Shown: positions 1 to 13,400, counted from the stretch's first letter. The stretch is DNA of 64,000 bases from Lysobacteraceae bacterium NML91-0213 (GCA_002798175.1 NWQL01000005.1:196106-260105), one strand, 5' to 3'. Translations and numbers: made by a program. Notes: generated from the letters alone by a model not told the origin.

Positions 1-129
1 GCGAAGTTCGGCAGTGGTGTGGTCACCGACATCGAAGGCAACGGCGCGCACGCACGGGTGCAGGTGAATTTCGACGAGGCCGGCAGCAAGTGGCTGGTGC
101 TGGCCTACGCCAACCTGCAGCCGGCGTAG
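1..129 (+). CDS. uvrD: DNA helicase II UvrD, C-terminal end (partial)
   Basis: Only the last 42 codons are inside the window. The peptide reads AKFGSGVV, then ARVQVNF and KWLVLAYANLQPA before the TAG. This is the conserved C-terminal tail of UvrD/PcrA superfamily 1 helicases, the small domain that also contacts RNA polymerase in this family. UvrD unwinds DNA 3' to 5' in mismatch and nucleotide-excision repair. The helicase motifs lie upstream of the window, so identity rests on this tail alone. PcrA or Rep tails are the main alternatives, but the ANLQP ending favours UvrD of gammaproteobacteria. Confidence 0.8.
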   Translation, partial: AKFGSGVVTDIEGNGAHARVQVNFDEAGSKWLVLAYANLQPA

Positions 130-136
130 CGCCGGC

Positions 137-313
137 TCAGGCGGCGGGATCCTTCTGCCGCGTGCGCGACACCGCGGTGACCATGCCGATGCCCAGCAGC
201 ACGACGGCGCCGACGATGATCCACTGCATGGCGAGGCCGGCGAAGTAGGCGCCAGTGGCCAGGCCGATGATCAGGACCAGCATTCCCGCGAGATAGATGG
301 CGAACGAGGACAT
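137..313 (-). CDS. small two-helix membrane protein, function unknown
   Basis: A 58-residue ORF starts with ATG (MSSFAIYLAGMLVLI) and ends QKDPAA. It has two hydrophobic stretches, about residues 6-26 and 29-47, followed by a short basic tail (SRTRQK), which suggests two membrane helices with the C terminus in the cytoplasm. It lies 7 bases downstream of the uvrD stop on the opposite strand, so the two genes converge. The composition is not that of a shadow ORF, since the helix pattern is clean and starts at the ATG. I do not recognise a family. Confidence 0.6.
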   Translation of the reverse strand: MSSFAIYLAGMLVLIIGLATGAYFAGLAMQWIIVGAVVLLGIGMVTAVSRTRQKDPAA

Positions 314-412
314 GTGCGACTCCTGCCCGGGATGGGCGCGAGGGTGGCGCGCATGCTGAATGCAGCGGCGTGGAGCCCGCGTCGACGTCCGTGCCCGGGA
401 CCCTGGCGGTGG

Positions 413-1153
413 CTACAGCACGTAGCCGCCGTCCACCAGCAGTTCGGTCCCGGTCACGAAGGACGCTCCATCGCCTGCGAGGTAGGCCACCGCCGCGGCG
501 ATGTCATCGGGCTGGCCGATCCGCTTGAGCGGGGTCGCTTCGACGCCGGCAGCGTTGGCTTCGGCCGGGTTGGCGGCGAGCATCGGCGTGTCGATGAAGC
601 CGGGATGCACCGAGTTGACGCGGATGTGGTGGGGGGCGAATTCCACTGCGGCGGTCTTGGTCATGCCGCGCACCGCCCATTTGGTGCCGACATAGGCGCA
701 GGCGCCCGGAAAGCCCATCACCCCGGCGATCGACGAGACATTCACGATGCTGCCGCCGCCGGCCGCGCGGAGCGGCTCAAGCGCGCACTTCATGCCGAGG
801 AAGGTGCCGGTCTGGTTGACCCGGACCATCCGCTCGAATGCCTCGACGGTGGTCTCGCCGACCGCGCCCGGCTCGTAGATGCCGGCGTTGTTGACCAGCA
901 CGTGCAGGGCGCCGAAGCGCTGCACCGCCGCCGCGATCGCCTGCTGCCAGGCGGCTTCGTCGCCGACATCATGGTGGACGAACAGCGCGCGGGTGCCGAG
1001 TGAGCCGACCAGGGCCTCGCCCTCCGTGGTCAGGACATCGCTCACCACCACGTTGGCGCCGTCGGCATGCAATCGGCGGGCGATGGCCGCCCCGATGCCG
1101 CGCGCCGCGCCGGTCACCAGCGCGGTACGTCCTTCAAGTGCCTGGATGCTCAT
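413..1153 (-). CDS. SDR family NAD(P)-dependent oxidoreductase
   Basis: A classical short-chain dehydrogenase of 246 residues. The cofactor motif TGAARGIG is at residues 14-21, NNAG lies near residue 90, and the catalytic Ser and YxxxK (YVGTK) follow in the middle third. The C terminus (GTELLVDGGYVL) is the usual SDR end. The ATG at 1153 puts MSIQALEGRTALVTG in the standard register; a longer upstream reading is low complexity. Sequence flavour is that of the 3-alpha/20-beta-hydroxysteroid dehydrogenase and glucose 1-dehydrogenase groups, but substrate cannot be set from sequence. It is apparently monocistronic. Confidence 0.85.
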   Translation of the reverse strand: MSIQALEGRTALVTGAARGIGAAIARRLHADGANVVVSDVLTTEGEALVGSLGTRALFVHHDVGDEAAWQQAIAAAVQRFGALHVLVNNAGIYEPGAVGETTVEAFERMVRVNQTGTFLGMKCALEPLRAAGGGSIVNVSSIAGVMGFPGACAYVGTKWAVRGMTKTAAVEFAPHHIRVNSVHPGFIDTPMLAANPAEANAAGVEATPLKRIGQPDDIAAAVAYLAGDGASFVTGTELLVDGGYVL

Positions 1154-1248
1154 GGCCCGCTCCCGTCCGGATGGAGCCGCTAGGCTGCCACGCGGCGCCC
1201 GGCGTGGCATTGATCGAACGCAAACGGGCGGGCCCGCGTGCGCAGGGG

Positions 1249-1500
1249 TCAATCGCGCAGCTTGAAGCCCGGGTTCTCGTTGACGCTGCCGTCCGCTTCC
1301 AGGGTCACCCAGCGCCGGCCCTCGCGATCGAACAGGATCGGCACCGGCTCCTGGAACATCGGGCGGCGGACGAAGCGCAGGGTCCAGCCGAAGCGTTCGA
1401 GCAGAGGCAGTGCCGCGCGTTGTGCCGGGGTCAGCGCGGCGCGCAATGCATCGTGTTCGGGCTGCTCGGTTTTCCGGCGTTCGCGACCGTACATGGGCAT
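1249..1500 (-). CDS. conserved small hypothetical protein
   Basis: An 83-residue soluble protein (MPMYGRERRKTEQPEHDALR at the start, NENPGFKLRD at the end). It has a helical N-terminal half (ALTPAQRAALPLLERFGW) and a beta-rich second half with ILFDREGRRWVTLEADG, which resembles a small beta-hairpin domain. An internal ATG at 1494 is an alternative start. I recall similar short proteins in Xanthomonadaceae but no function. It is divergent from the S46 peptidase gene at 1633, leaving about 130 bases for both promoters. Confidence 0.6.
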   Translation of the reverse strand: MPMYGRERRKTEQPEHDALRAALTPAQRAALPLLERFGWTLRFVRRPMFQEPVPILFDREGRRWVTLEADGSVNENPGFKLRD

Positions 1501-1632
1501 CCGGCGTGTCGGGGGACCTGTCGATTGTCTCCCCGGGCGGTCGTCGGACGGTGAACCGCAGCCGAGTACGCGCCCGCGGCGGCGTTCGGCTACGATCCCG
1601 GGCTTCCGGTTCCGCCGCACAAGGCCGCTTCC

Positions 1633-3672
1633 ATGAAACACCTGCTTGCGCTGGCCGTCGCCAACCTGGTCTCCGCATCCGCGTCCGCCGCCGAAGGCAT
1701 GTGGACGCTCGACAACCTGCCCACCCGGGCGATGCAGTCGGCCTACGACTTCAGCCCCGATGCCGACTGGGTACGCAATGCGATGCGCTCCTCGGTGCGC
1801 CTGGCGGGTGGCTGCTCGGGCTCCTTCATCTCCGAAGAGGGCCTGGTGCTGACCAACGCGCACTGCATCGTCGGCTGCGTGCAGGGCCTGTCGTCCGCGG
1901 ACGAGGATCGCCTCAACGACGGCTTCGTCGCCCGCTCGCGCGGCGAGGAGCTGCAGTGCCCGGCGGAAGAACTCAACGTGCTGCAGGACATCACCGACCT
2001 CAGCGACCGCATCGCCAGGGCGACCGCCGGCAAGTCCGGGCGCGAATACATCGACGCGCGCAACGCCGAGGTCTCGCGGATCGAGGACGAGTGCGTCGCC
2101 GGCGATGCCGCCGGCAAGCGCTGCGACGTGGTGTCGCTGTATGCCGGCGGCCAGCACCACCTGTACGCCTACAAGCGCTACCAGGACGTACGCCTGGTGT
2201 TCTCGCCGGAATATTCGGTCGGCTTCTTCGGCGGCGATCCGGACAATTTCAACTTCCCCCGCTACAACCTCGACATGGGCCTGCTGCGCGCCTACGAGAA
2301 CGGCCAGCCCGCGAAGGTCGACCACCACTTCCGCATGAACCCCGCCGGCGCCCAGCCCGGCGAGCTGACCATGGTGACCGGCCATCCGGGGCGCACCCAG
2401 CGCCAGCTCACCGTGGCCCAGCTCGAGCGCGTGCGCGACGTCGACCTGATCAACAACCTGCTGCTGCTGGCCGAACGCCGCGCGATGCTCGCGCAGTACA
2501 GCCGCGGCGGCGAGGAAGCCGCGCGCCAGGCGCAGTCGGACCTCACCTTCACCGAGAACAGCTACAAGGTGTTCCGTGGCCAGCTGCAGGCGCTGCTCGA
2601 TCCGCAGGTGTTCGCCGCCAAGCGGCGCGAGGAAGCCGACCTGCGCAGTGCGGCGGAGTCGTCCACCCCGTGGGACGAGATCGCGCAGGCACAGCAGGTG
2701 CGGCGCAGCCTGTACTACCCGCACATGCTGATCGGCCAGCAGCGCGGCTTCGACAGCCGGTACTTCCAGTTCGCCTCGATCCTGGTGCGTGGCGGCGACG
2801 AGCGGCCGAAGCCCAATGCCCAGCGCCTGCCGGAATTCCAGGACGCGGGCCTGGCGCGGCTTGAGCAGACACTTTTCTCGAAGTCGCCGGTGTATCCGGA
2901 GTTCGAGACGGTCAAGCTCACCCATTCGCTGACCAAGTTCCGCGAACTGCTGGGCACCGACCATCCCACCGTGCAGCAGGTGTTCGCCGGCAGGTCGCCG
3001 GAAGCGCTGGCCGCGGAGCTGGTCAAGGGCACGACGCTGGGCGATGCCGCCGAGCGCGAGCGGCTGTGGCGTGGCGGCAAGGCCGCCGTCGATGCGTCGC
3101 AGGATCCCTTCATCCGCCTGGTGCGGGCGCTGGACGGGGAATCGCGCGCGCTGCGCAGCCGCTTCGAGTCCGAGGTCGAGGCGGTGGAAGCACGCAATGC
3201 CGAGTCGATCGCACGCACCCGGTTCGCGAAGTACGGCACGAACGTCTATCCGGATGCCACCTTCACCCTGCGCCTGTCGTATGGCGAGGTGCGCGGCTGG
3301 AACGAGAACGGCAGGCAGATCGAGCCGTATACGCAAATCGGTGGGGTGTTCGAGCGTGCCACCGGCTTTGCGCCCTACGCGCTGCCCGAGCGCTGGTTGC
3401 AGGCCAAGGATGAACTCGACCTCGATGCGCGTTTCAACTTCGTCAGCACCAACGACATCATCGGCGGCAATTCCGGCAGCCCGGTGATCAACCGCAACGC
3501 CGAGGTGGTTGGCCTGGCGTTCGACGGCAACATCCACTCGCTGGGCGGCAGCTTCTGGTACGACGAGACGCTCAACCGCACGGTGTCGGTGCACAGCGCG
3601 GCGATGATCGAGGCGCTGGACAAGGTCTACGGCGCCGCGCACCTGGTCGAGGAAATGCAGCCGGTCCGCTGA
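1633..3672 (+). CDS. S46 family dipeptidyl peptidase, DPP7-like, secreted
   Basis: A 679-residue exopeptidase of family S46 that removes dipeptides from peptide N termini in the periplasm or at the cell surface. A signal peptide spans residues 1-20 (cut near SASA/AEG). The chymotrypsin-like triad is visible: His77 in LTNAHC, Asp214 in YNLDMGLL and Ser614 in GGNSGSP. In S46 enzymes the residue 18 positions after the catalytic Ser sets P1 preference, Arg in DPP11 (acidic) and Gly in DPP7 (hydrophobic). Here it is Gly632 (FDGN), so DPP7-type specificity is inferred. Length is close to the 680-720 usual for the family. The gene stands alone, with a REP-like repeat after it. Confidence 0.92.
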   Translation: MKHLLALAVANLVSASASAAEGMWTLDNLPTRAMQSAYDFSPDADWVRNAMRSSVRLAGGCSGSFISEEGLVLTNAHCIVGCVQGLSSADEDRLNDGFVARSRGEELQCPAEELNVLQDITDLSDRIARATAGKSGREYIDARNAEVSRIEDECVAGDAAGKRCDVVSLYAGGQHHLYAYKRYQDVRLVFSPEYSVGFFGGDPDNFNFPRYNLDMGLLRAYENGQPAKVDHHFRMNPAGAQPGELTMVTGHPGRTQRQLTVAQLERVRDVDLINNLLLLAERRAMLAQYSRGGEEAARQAQSDLTFTENSYKVFRGQLQALLDPQVFAAKRREEADLRSAAESSTPWDEIAQAQQVRRSLYYPHMLIGQQRGFDSRYFQFASILVRGGDERPKPNAQRLPEFQDAGLARLEQTLFSKSPVYPEFETVKLTHSLTKFRELLGTDHPTVQQVFAGRSPEALAAELVKGTTLGDAAERERLWRGGKAAVDASQDPFIRLVRALDGESRALRSRFESEVEAVEARNAESIARTRFAKYGTNVYPDATFTLRLSYGEVRGWNENGRQIEPYTQIGGVFERATGFAPYALPERWLQAKDELDLDARFNFVSTNDIIGGNSGSPVINRNAEVVGLAFDGNIHSLGGSFWYDETLNRTVSVHSAAMIEALDKVYGAAHLVEEMQPVR

Positions 3673-3745
3673 CGTAACGCAATGGCGTCGCGCTGCTTTC
3701 CGGGCAGCGCTTTCGCCACGGCGCTGCCCGGCGTGGGGAGCCCCA

Positions 3746-3872
3746 GTGGGAGCGCGCTTGCGCGCGAATGCTCTTCTCCCGCTGTCCCTTGACCGGGGAC
3801 GGCAACTATCGCGCGCAAGCGCGCTCCCACGATCTGCCCTGGGGAGCGGGAGCGATCCAGGCGCGCTCCCAC
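3746..3872. repeat. REP/BIME-like inverted repeat cluster
   Basis: A 22-base unit at 3746-3767 (core GGGAGCGCGCTTGCGCGC) recurs as an exact reverse complement at 3809-3830. A third partial copy (GCGCGCTCCCAC) ends at 3872. The units can pair across a 41-base loop. Between them the sequence is neither coding nor T-rich. This is the arrangement of bacterial REP sequences grouped as BIMEs. Similar GTGGGAGCG units are common in Xanthomonadaceae and Pseudomonas intergenic regions. Confidence 0.8.
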
Positions 3873-3887
3873 GACGCAGCCGGGAGC

Positions 3888-7192
<3,305 letters not shown>

Positions 7193-7292
7193 CGGACTTC
7201 CAGGGCAGGCAAACCGCCGCAGGGTAGCAGCCGGCCTGCGCCGGGGGCTGGCCCACAGGTCACGGTCGCCCCGGTGGGAATGCGTTCCCCCC

Positions 7293-7324
7293 AAAAAGGA
7301 CGGGGACGCTTTCGCGTCCCCGTC
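7293..7324 (-). terminator. terminator-like hairpin between the S9 peptidase start and cydA
   Basis: A perfect 10-base-pair stem (GACGGGGACG at 7299-7308 with CGTCCCCGTC at 7315-7324) has a 6-base loop. Read on the minus strand it is followed by five T residues (complement of 7293-7297), the form of an intrinsic terminator. It lies about 100 bases upstream of the minus-strand S9 peptidase start codon. It would therefore stop any transcript that starts further right and could act as an attenuator or end a short RNA. Confidence 0.55.
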
Positions 7325-7407
7325 TGCACGTCCCTGTTCGCCGGAAGCAACCGGATCATCCTGTGCGTGCACCGTACGTGAATCGATGCTGAAAGTATGC
7401 GAAGCCG

Positions 7408-7486
7408 GTCACACTCGGTGACGCAACCGGCCCCATTCTGCCGCAACGACCCGGGCGCTCCGCTGGCTGTGACGCGATACGTCACA
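7408..7486. promoter_or_regulatory. palindromes upstream of cydAB, candidate operators
   Basis: The 378-base gap between the S9 peptidase (start 7192) and cydA has no gene. It holds two related palindromes: GTCAC-N5-GTGAC at 7408-7422 and TGTGACG-N5-CGTCACA at 7468-7486. The second is a perfect 7+7 inverted repeat sited about 85 bases before the cydA start. Its half-site resembles a CRP/Clp half-site, but the spacing (nine bases between TGTGA and TCACA) does not fit the six-base spacing of that family. An unknown dimeric regulator of the divergent genes is the inference. Confidence 0.4.
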
Positions 7487-7570
7487 TCGAGCGCCGGCAT
7501 TCGGGCGCGACCCACGTCGGCCTCACGTTGCAGGGACTAATCTGCGCCACCGTTCAGCTTCGAGGTGACG

Positions 7571-9001
7571 GTGGACGCACTTCTGCTCTCGCGGATCCAG
7601 TTCGGGTTCGTGATTTCATTCCACGTGCTGTTCCCGGCGTTCACCGTCGGCCTGTCGTCGTGGCTGGCATTCCTGCAGTGGCGCTGGCTGCGCACGCGCG
7701 ACACCATCTGGCGCGACATGTTCTTCTTCTGGATGAAGATCTTCGCGATCTCGTTCGGCATGGGCGTGGTCTCGGGCATCGTCATGAGCTTCCAGTTCGG
7801 CACCAACTGGTCGGTGCTGTCGGAGCGCGCTGGCCACATCCTCGGTCCGCTGCTGGCCTACGAAGTGCTGACCGCATTCTTCCTGGAGGCGTCGTTCCTC
7901 GGCGTCATGCTGTTCGGCTGGCGCAAGGTGCCGGAGAAACTGCACTTCTTCGCCACCTGCATGGTTGCGCTGGGCACGCTGATCTCGACGTTCTGGATCC
8001 TGTCGGCCAACAGCTGGCTGCACACCCCGGCCGGCTTCGAGATGGTCGGCGACATGTTCCACCCGGTGAGCTGGTGGAACATCATCTTCAATCCCTCGTT
8101 CCCGTTCCGGCTGGCACACATGGTGCTCGCCGCTTTCATCACGACCTGTTTCGTGATCGGTGGGGCGGGCGCCTGGTACCTGCGACGCGGCGACCACCTC
8201 GAGCCCGGCAGGCGCATGCTCAAGCTTGCCGTGGTGTTCGCGGCGATCGCGGTGCCGCTGCAGATCGTGGTCGGCGACCTGCATGGCCTCGCCACCGCCA
8301 AATACCAGCCCACCAAGCTCGCGGCGATGGAAGGCCACTGGCACCACGGCGAGCCGGGCGCGGGGGTGCCACTGGTCGTGTTCGGCCTGCCCGACGCGGA
8401 CAACGAACGCAACAACTACCAGCTGGCGATCCCGCGGCTGGGCAGCGTGATCCTGACCCACAGCCTCGATGGCGAAATCGAACCGCTGACGGCGGTGCCG
8501 CGGGAAGAACGCCCGCCGGTCGCGCCGGTGTTCTGGTCGTTCCGGGTGATGGTCGGCATCGGCATGCTGATGCTGCTGCTGGTGGTGCTGTCGCTGTGGG
8601 CGTTGCGGCGCAAACGGCTGTACGACACGCCCTGGCTGCTGGATGGCTGGCGGCTCATGGCGCCAAGCGGGTTCATCGCCGTGCTGGCGGGGTGGTTCGT
8701 GGTCGAGATCGGCCGCCAGCCGTGGGTGGTGCAGGGCCTGCTGCGCACCGAGGACGCGGTCAGCGACCTCGAGGTGTCGAGCGTGGTGATTTCGCTGGGG
8801 GCGTTCGTGCTCGCCTACGCGATCGTGTTCGGCGCGGGCGGCGGCTACATCTACAAGCTGCTGCGGCGTGGGCCGCAACCGTTCGAGCCGGCACCGCAGA
8901 CCGACGACGGCGAACGCACGCCGATGCGCCCGCTGTCGGCGGCCGATGGCGCCGACGCCGGCGACGTGGCGCCACCCGAACCGGGCGGGAGGGCGAACTG
9001 A
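7571..9001 (+). CDS. cydA: cytochrome bd-type ubiquinol oxidase subunit I
   Basis: Subunit I of the bd quinol oxidase, which binds all three haems and reduces O2 with quinol electrons in the inner membrane. The product (476 residues from GTG at 7571) has about nine membrane helices. His18 (SFHVLF) and His183 (LAHMVL) fit the haem ligands, followed by the FRVMVG methionine and the GRQPW motif. E. coli CydA has 522 residues; the shorter quinol loop points to the CioA-like, often cyanide-insensitive branch. A GTG at 7565 is possible, but 7571 has GAGG five bases upstream and gives the family start MDALLLSRIQF. It overlaps cydB by one base. Confidence 0.93.
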   Translation: MDALLLSRIQFGFVISFHVLFPAFTVGLSSWLAFLQWRWLRTRDTIWRDMFFFWMKIFAISFGMGVVSGIVMSFQFGTNWSVLSERAGHILGPLLAYEVLTAFFLEASFLGVMLFGWRKVPEKLHFFATCMVALGTLISTFWILSANSWLHTPAGFEMVGDMFHPVSWWNIIFNPSFPFRLAHMVLAAFITTCFVIGGAGAWYLRRGDHLEPGRRMLKLAVVFAAIAVPLQIVVGDLHGLATAKYQPTKLAAMEGHWHHGEPGAGVPLVVFGLPDADNERNNYQLAIPRLGSVILTHSLDGEIEPLTAVPREERPPVAPVFWSFRVMVGIGMLMLLLVVLSLWALRRKRLYDTPWLLDGWRLMAPSGFIAVLAGWFVVEIGRQPWVVQGLLRTEDAVSDLEVSSVVISLGAFVLAYAIVFGAGGGYIYKLLRRGPQPFEPAPQTDDGERTPMRPLSAADGADAGDVAPPEPGGRAN

Positions 9002-10014
9002 TGGACATGGAAACCGTGCTGCCGGTGGTGTGGTTCGGAGTGATCGGCTTCGGCGTGCTGATGTACGTGCTGCTCGACGGCTTCGTGCTGGGCCTGGGCA
9101 TCATCGCGCCGTTCGCCGAGGACGGTCAGCAGTTCGACCAGATGATGAACACCGCGGCGCCGATCTGGGATGGCAACGAGACCTGGCTGGTACTGGGGGG
9201 CGTGGCCCTGCTGGCGGCATTCCCGGCCGCCTACGCGCTGGTGCTGTCGGCGCTGTACCTGCCGGTGCTGCTGATGCTGATCGCGCTGATCTTCCGCGGC
9301 GTCGCATTCGAATTCCGCTTCAAGGCACGGCGCGCTCGCCGCTTCTGGGGCGCCGCGTTCGCCATGGGCTCGCTGCTGGCGTCGTTCGCGCAGGGGGTGA
9401 TCCTCGGCGCGCTGGTGGAAGGCATGCCGCTGCAGGACGGGCGCTATGTCGGTGGTGCGCTCGGCTGGTTCAGCCCGTTCTCGATGCTGACCGGCATGGC
9501 GGTGGTGTTCGGCTACGCGTTGCTGGGCAGCACCTGGCTGATCCTCAAGACCGAGGGCCGGCTGCAGCAGATGGCGCGTACCCTGACCCGTCCATTGGTG
9601 CTGGTGGTGGCCGCGTTCATGGGACTGGTGAGTGCCTGGCTGCCGTTTCTCGAGTCGCAGGTGATGGAGCGCTGGTTCGAGGGCAACAATTTCCTGTGGC
9701 TGTCGCCGGTGCCGCTGCTGGTGCTGGCCAACGCGGTGCTGCTGTGGCGCGCCGCGATGCGCGAGGGCCGGGACATGATGCCGTTCCTGCTGACGCTGTG
9801 TTTCTTCGTCCTGGGCTTCATCGGGCTGGTGCTGGGCATGTGGCCCAACATCGTGCCGCCGACGATGTCGATCTGGGAGGCGTCATCGCCAACGTCGTCG
9901 CAGGGATTCCTGATCGTCGGGCTCGCAGTGCTGCTGCCGCTGATCCTCGGCTATACCGCCTGGTCGTACTGGGTGTTCCGCGGCAAGATCGAATCCGACT
10001 TCGGCTACCACTGA
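9001..10014 (+). CDS. cydB: cytochrome bd-type ubiquinol oxidase subunit II
   Basis: The partner subunit of CydA, 337 residues with eight predicted membrane helices and no haem ligands. Family hallmarks are the N-terminal [17 protein letters not shown] block and the WDGNETWLV motif near residue 60. The C terminus ([15 protein letters not shown]) is intact. The ATG at 9001 shares its A with the cydA TGA, and a GGGAGGG ribosome site lies in the cydA end. No cydX-like tiny ORF or cydCD assembly genes follow in the window. Confidence 0.95.
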   Translation: MDMETVLPVVWFGVIGFGVLMYVLLDGFVLGLGIIAPFAEDGQQFDQMMNTAAPIWDGNETWLVLGGVALLAAFPAAYALVLSALYLPVLLMLIALIFRGVAFEFRFKARRARRFWGAAFAMGSLLASFAQGVILGALVEGMPLQDGRYVGGALGWFSPFSMLTGMAVVFGYALLGSTWLILKTEGRLQQMARTLTRPLVLVVAAFMGLVSAWLPFLESQVMERWFEGNNFLWLSPVPLLVLANAVLLWRAAMREGRDMMPFLLTLCFFVLGFIGLVLGMWPNIVPPTMSIWEASSPTSSQGFLIVGLAVLLPLILGYTAWSYWVFRGKIESDFGYH

Positions 10015-10138
10015 CGCCCCATCGTCTTCGTGCCGCACGTGGCACGCGCCGCGATGCGATCGCCGTTGCCCGCGCCACGAGATACACCTCGTGGGCCTTT
10101 TCCCGCACAATCGTGGGCATCGAGCCGTATCCCGGGCC

Positions 10139-10411
10139 ATGCACGCCTACGTCTACAAGAGCCAGCGCAAGGACGACACCTACGTCTATCTTGCCGCCCG
10201 CGACGACTTCTCCGTCCTGCCCAGTATCCTGGCCGACCGGCTGGGGCCGTTCCGTTTCGTGCTCGACGTGGAGCTGACGCCTGACCGCCGGCTGGCCCGC
10301 GAGGATGTCGCGACCGTGCGTGCCAACCTCGTGGCGCAGCGTTTCCATCTGCAGATGCCGCCCTCCGCCGCCGCCGATCCACTGACCGCGGACTGGGGCA
10401 CCGATGCCTGA
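10139..10411 (+). CDS. ycgL: YcgL domain protein
   Basis: A 90-residue protein beginning [19 protein letters not shown], the highly characteristic start of the YcgL family (E. coli YcgL, 108 residues). The family is a small alpha/beta cytosolic protein of gammaproteobacteria with no established biochemical role. The core [22 protein letters not shown] fits. The end overlaps the start of the ankyrin gene by eight bases, which suggests coupled translation. Confidence 0.9.
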   Translation: MHAYVYKSQRKDDTYVYLAARDDFSVLPSILADRLGPFRFVLDVELTPDRRLAREDVATVRANLVAQRFHLQMPPSAAADPLTADWGTDA

Positions 10412-13400
10412 GCCGGGCGCCGACACCAGACGCCATCGCATCGGGCTGTATGCGCTCGGTGCCGGGCTGGCATTGCTGGCGGGCGTCGCCCCGTGGCTGG
10501 CGGCAATCGGGCTGTGGCTGGCACAGCCGCTGTTCGCGCTGGCCGCACGCGGCGGTGCGCGCCTGGATCGTGCATTGCCGGTGCAGGCCGCGCCGCTGCT
10601 GCTGGCATGGGCGGGCCTGCTGGTGACCACCGCGGTGCTGGTGGCATGGCCGTTGTCGGCATTGCGGCAGAGCGGTTCGCTGGGTGCGGCGCTGGGCCTG
10701 AGCGCCAGCGGTGGCCTGCTGCTGGTGGCGCTGTGGCGGACCTGGCCGTTCTGGCATGGCCTGGAACGCGAGGGTGGTGCGGTCTCCACGCACTGGCAGC
10801 TGTTGTCCGAACAGGATGCGGGCGCGCTGCGCGGCCTGTGGCTGGCACTGGGCGCCGGCGGTATCGCCGCGCTGACCGTGGTGCTGGCATGGCCGGGCCT
10901 GCTCGAAGGCGGGGCGCGCTGGGCGTTCGCCGCCTTTGCCGCGATGTGGAGCGGGCTCGCCCATCGCGGCCTGCAGGCACTGGCACCGGCCAGCGGCCTG
11001 CCGGTGGCGGCGGTCGACCCCGAACTTCCGCTCGTGGTCGAGCCGGTCATCGAGGGCGACCTCGACGCAGCGCTCTACGCGGCCGCACGTGCCGGTCGTG
11101 TCGACCGGGCGCTGGAACTGCTCGAACTCGGCGCCGACCCGGGTGCGGCACCCCCCGCCGGGGAGCGCGACCAGCGTGCGCTGGTGGTGCTGGCCGCGGT
11201 GCTGCCGGACCTGCGCCTGCTGCGCGCGCTGATCGCCCGCGGTGTAGACCTCAACGACGTCGGGTCCGGGATGACCCCGCTGCTGGCCGCGACCCGCGAC
11301 AGCTGGCATGGCCGCCCCGAAGCGGTGATGACGCTGCTGGCCAATGGCGCCGACCCGCGCGCGCGCGACCACGAGGGCAACACGCCACTGCACCATGCCG
11401 CGCGCAGCACCGATCCCGGCGTCGCCGCGCTGCTGCGCGACGCCGCCGCGGAACTGGATGCGCGCAACGACGAGGGCCTCACCCCGCTCGGCATCGCCTG
11501 CGCTGCCGGCAACTGGCGGTTGGCGAAATTCCTGCTCGAGCGCGGCGCCGCGCCCCATCCGGTCGATGCCACTCCCGCGCTGCTGGCGGCCGCCAGTGGC
11601 GACGAGGACGATGCCGCCGGCGTGCAGCTGCTGCTGCGCCACAGGGCACGGGTGGACGCGCGCGATGCACGCGCACGCACCGCCCTGCATGAAGCCGCAT
11701 TCGCCGGCCATGCCGACATCGTCGCGGCGCTGCTCGATGCCGGCGCCGCGCCGGATCCGGCCGACGCGCAGGCACGCACGCCGCTGCTCGAGGCCGCGCG
11801 CGGTGGGCGGCTGGCGACCTTCGAGGCACTGCTGGCTGCTGGTGCCGATGCCCGCGCGGTCGATGCGCAGGGGCAGGGCGCGCTGCAACTGGCCACGCTT
11901 GCCGACCCGCCGTCGGCAAGCCTGGTACGGCGCCTGCTCGAGCTCGGTCTCGATCCGCTGCAGGCCGACGCCGGCGGCCGCACGGCCGTCGACCACGCCG
12001 CGGCCGCGGGCCGCTGGTCACTGGTGGCGCTGCTGGATCCCGGCTATGCATTGCCGGCCAGCGTGCGTCCCGACGGCGCCGACGTCGAAGTCCCCGACCG
12101 TGCGCCGCTGGTGCTGCTGCGCGATGCGCTGCGCGAATCCCGTACCGACCGCGTCGATGCCCTGCTCGGCCTGGTGGACGCGCGCGAACTCGGCAGCCTG
12201 CTCGAGGACGATGAAGTGCCGGTCACCGCGGCACGCATCGACTGGCTGATGGCGCATGGCGCGGATCCCGATGTGCGCACGGGCGATGCCGACAGCGCGA
12301 TCTTCCGCCTGCTCGGGCAGGGCCCTGCGGCCCTCGATGCCCTGCAGGCGATGCTGCGGCACAACGTCTCGCCGGCAGGCGCCGGCGGGCTGGCGCGCTT
12401 TCTTGCCGCCTGCGCCCACGGCGACCATGCCGCGCGTTCGCTGGAACACCTCGCGCTGGAACTGCTGGAGCGCGGCGCGGATCCGTTCGCCGCCTCGCCA
12501 GAGGGCGACCCCCCGCTGTCGCTGGCGGTGCGGCTGGGCTGGCAGCCGTTGCTCGAGCGCCTGGTCGCGACCGGCGTGGATCTCGACGCACGCGACGGCC
12601 GCGGCATGACCGCGCTGCACCTGGCCGCCGCGCTCGGCCGCGAAGCGGCGCTGAAGGCGCTGGTGCGGGCGGGCGCGAGCCCGGGCATGCGCGCCGCCGA
12701 CGGGCAGACGCCGTTGGGCGTGGCGCTGGCCGGTGGGCGCCGCGATCTTGCCGACTGGCTCGACTGGCGCGGCTGGGCATTGCCGCGGCGCGCCCTGCAG
12801 CCGACCGACCTGCCGGCGGCAGCCATGGCCGGCGATGCCGATGCCGTGCGTCGCCTGCTCGATCTCGGCTTCGCGGTCGACACCATCGACGCACAGGGTT
12901 GCAGCGCGCTGTTGCGTGCCGCGGGCGGCGGCCACCGCGCCGTGGTCGACCTGTTGCTTGCGCGCGGCGCGGACCCGGGGCTTGCGGCACACAGCGGTGC
13001 GACGCCGCTGTCGGCTGCGGTCAGCATGCGCGAGCTCGACATCGTCGATCGCCTGCTCGACGCCGGCGCCGGCCACCAGCAGCGCCTGCCCGGCGAGGTG
13101 ACCGTGCTGATGCTCGCCGCGGCGCTGGGGCTGCCGGACCTCTGCGGGCGCCTGATCAAGGCCGGCGCCGACATCCACGCCACCGACGCGCAGGGGCTGA
13201 CCGCGCTGCACTGCGCCGCACTCTATGGTTTCACCGCGCGCGACCGTCCGCGGCTGGTGGCGCTGTTCGACACCCTGCTCTATGGCGGCGCAGAGATCGA
13301 CGCGTCCGCCGCGGGCGGAGTCACGCCGCTGCTGCTGCTGCTGGGTGCGCGTGCCGAACCCGGGACCGCCTGCGACGAGAGCGTGGTCGTCGCGGTGCTC

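Noticed and set aside
7468..7486. CRP/Clp binding site upstream of cydA
   Set aside because: The half-sites TGTGA and TCACA are present but separated by nine bases instead of six, so it does not fit the family consensus.
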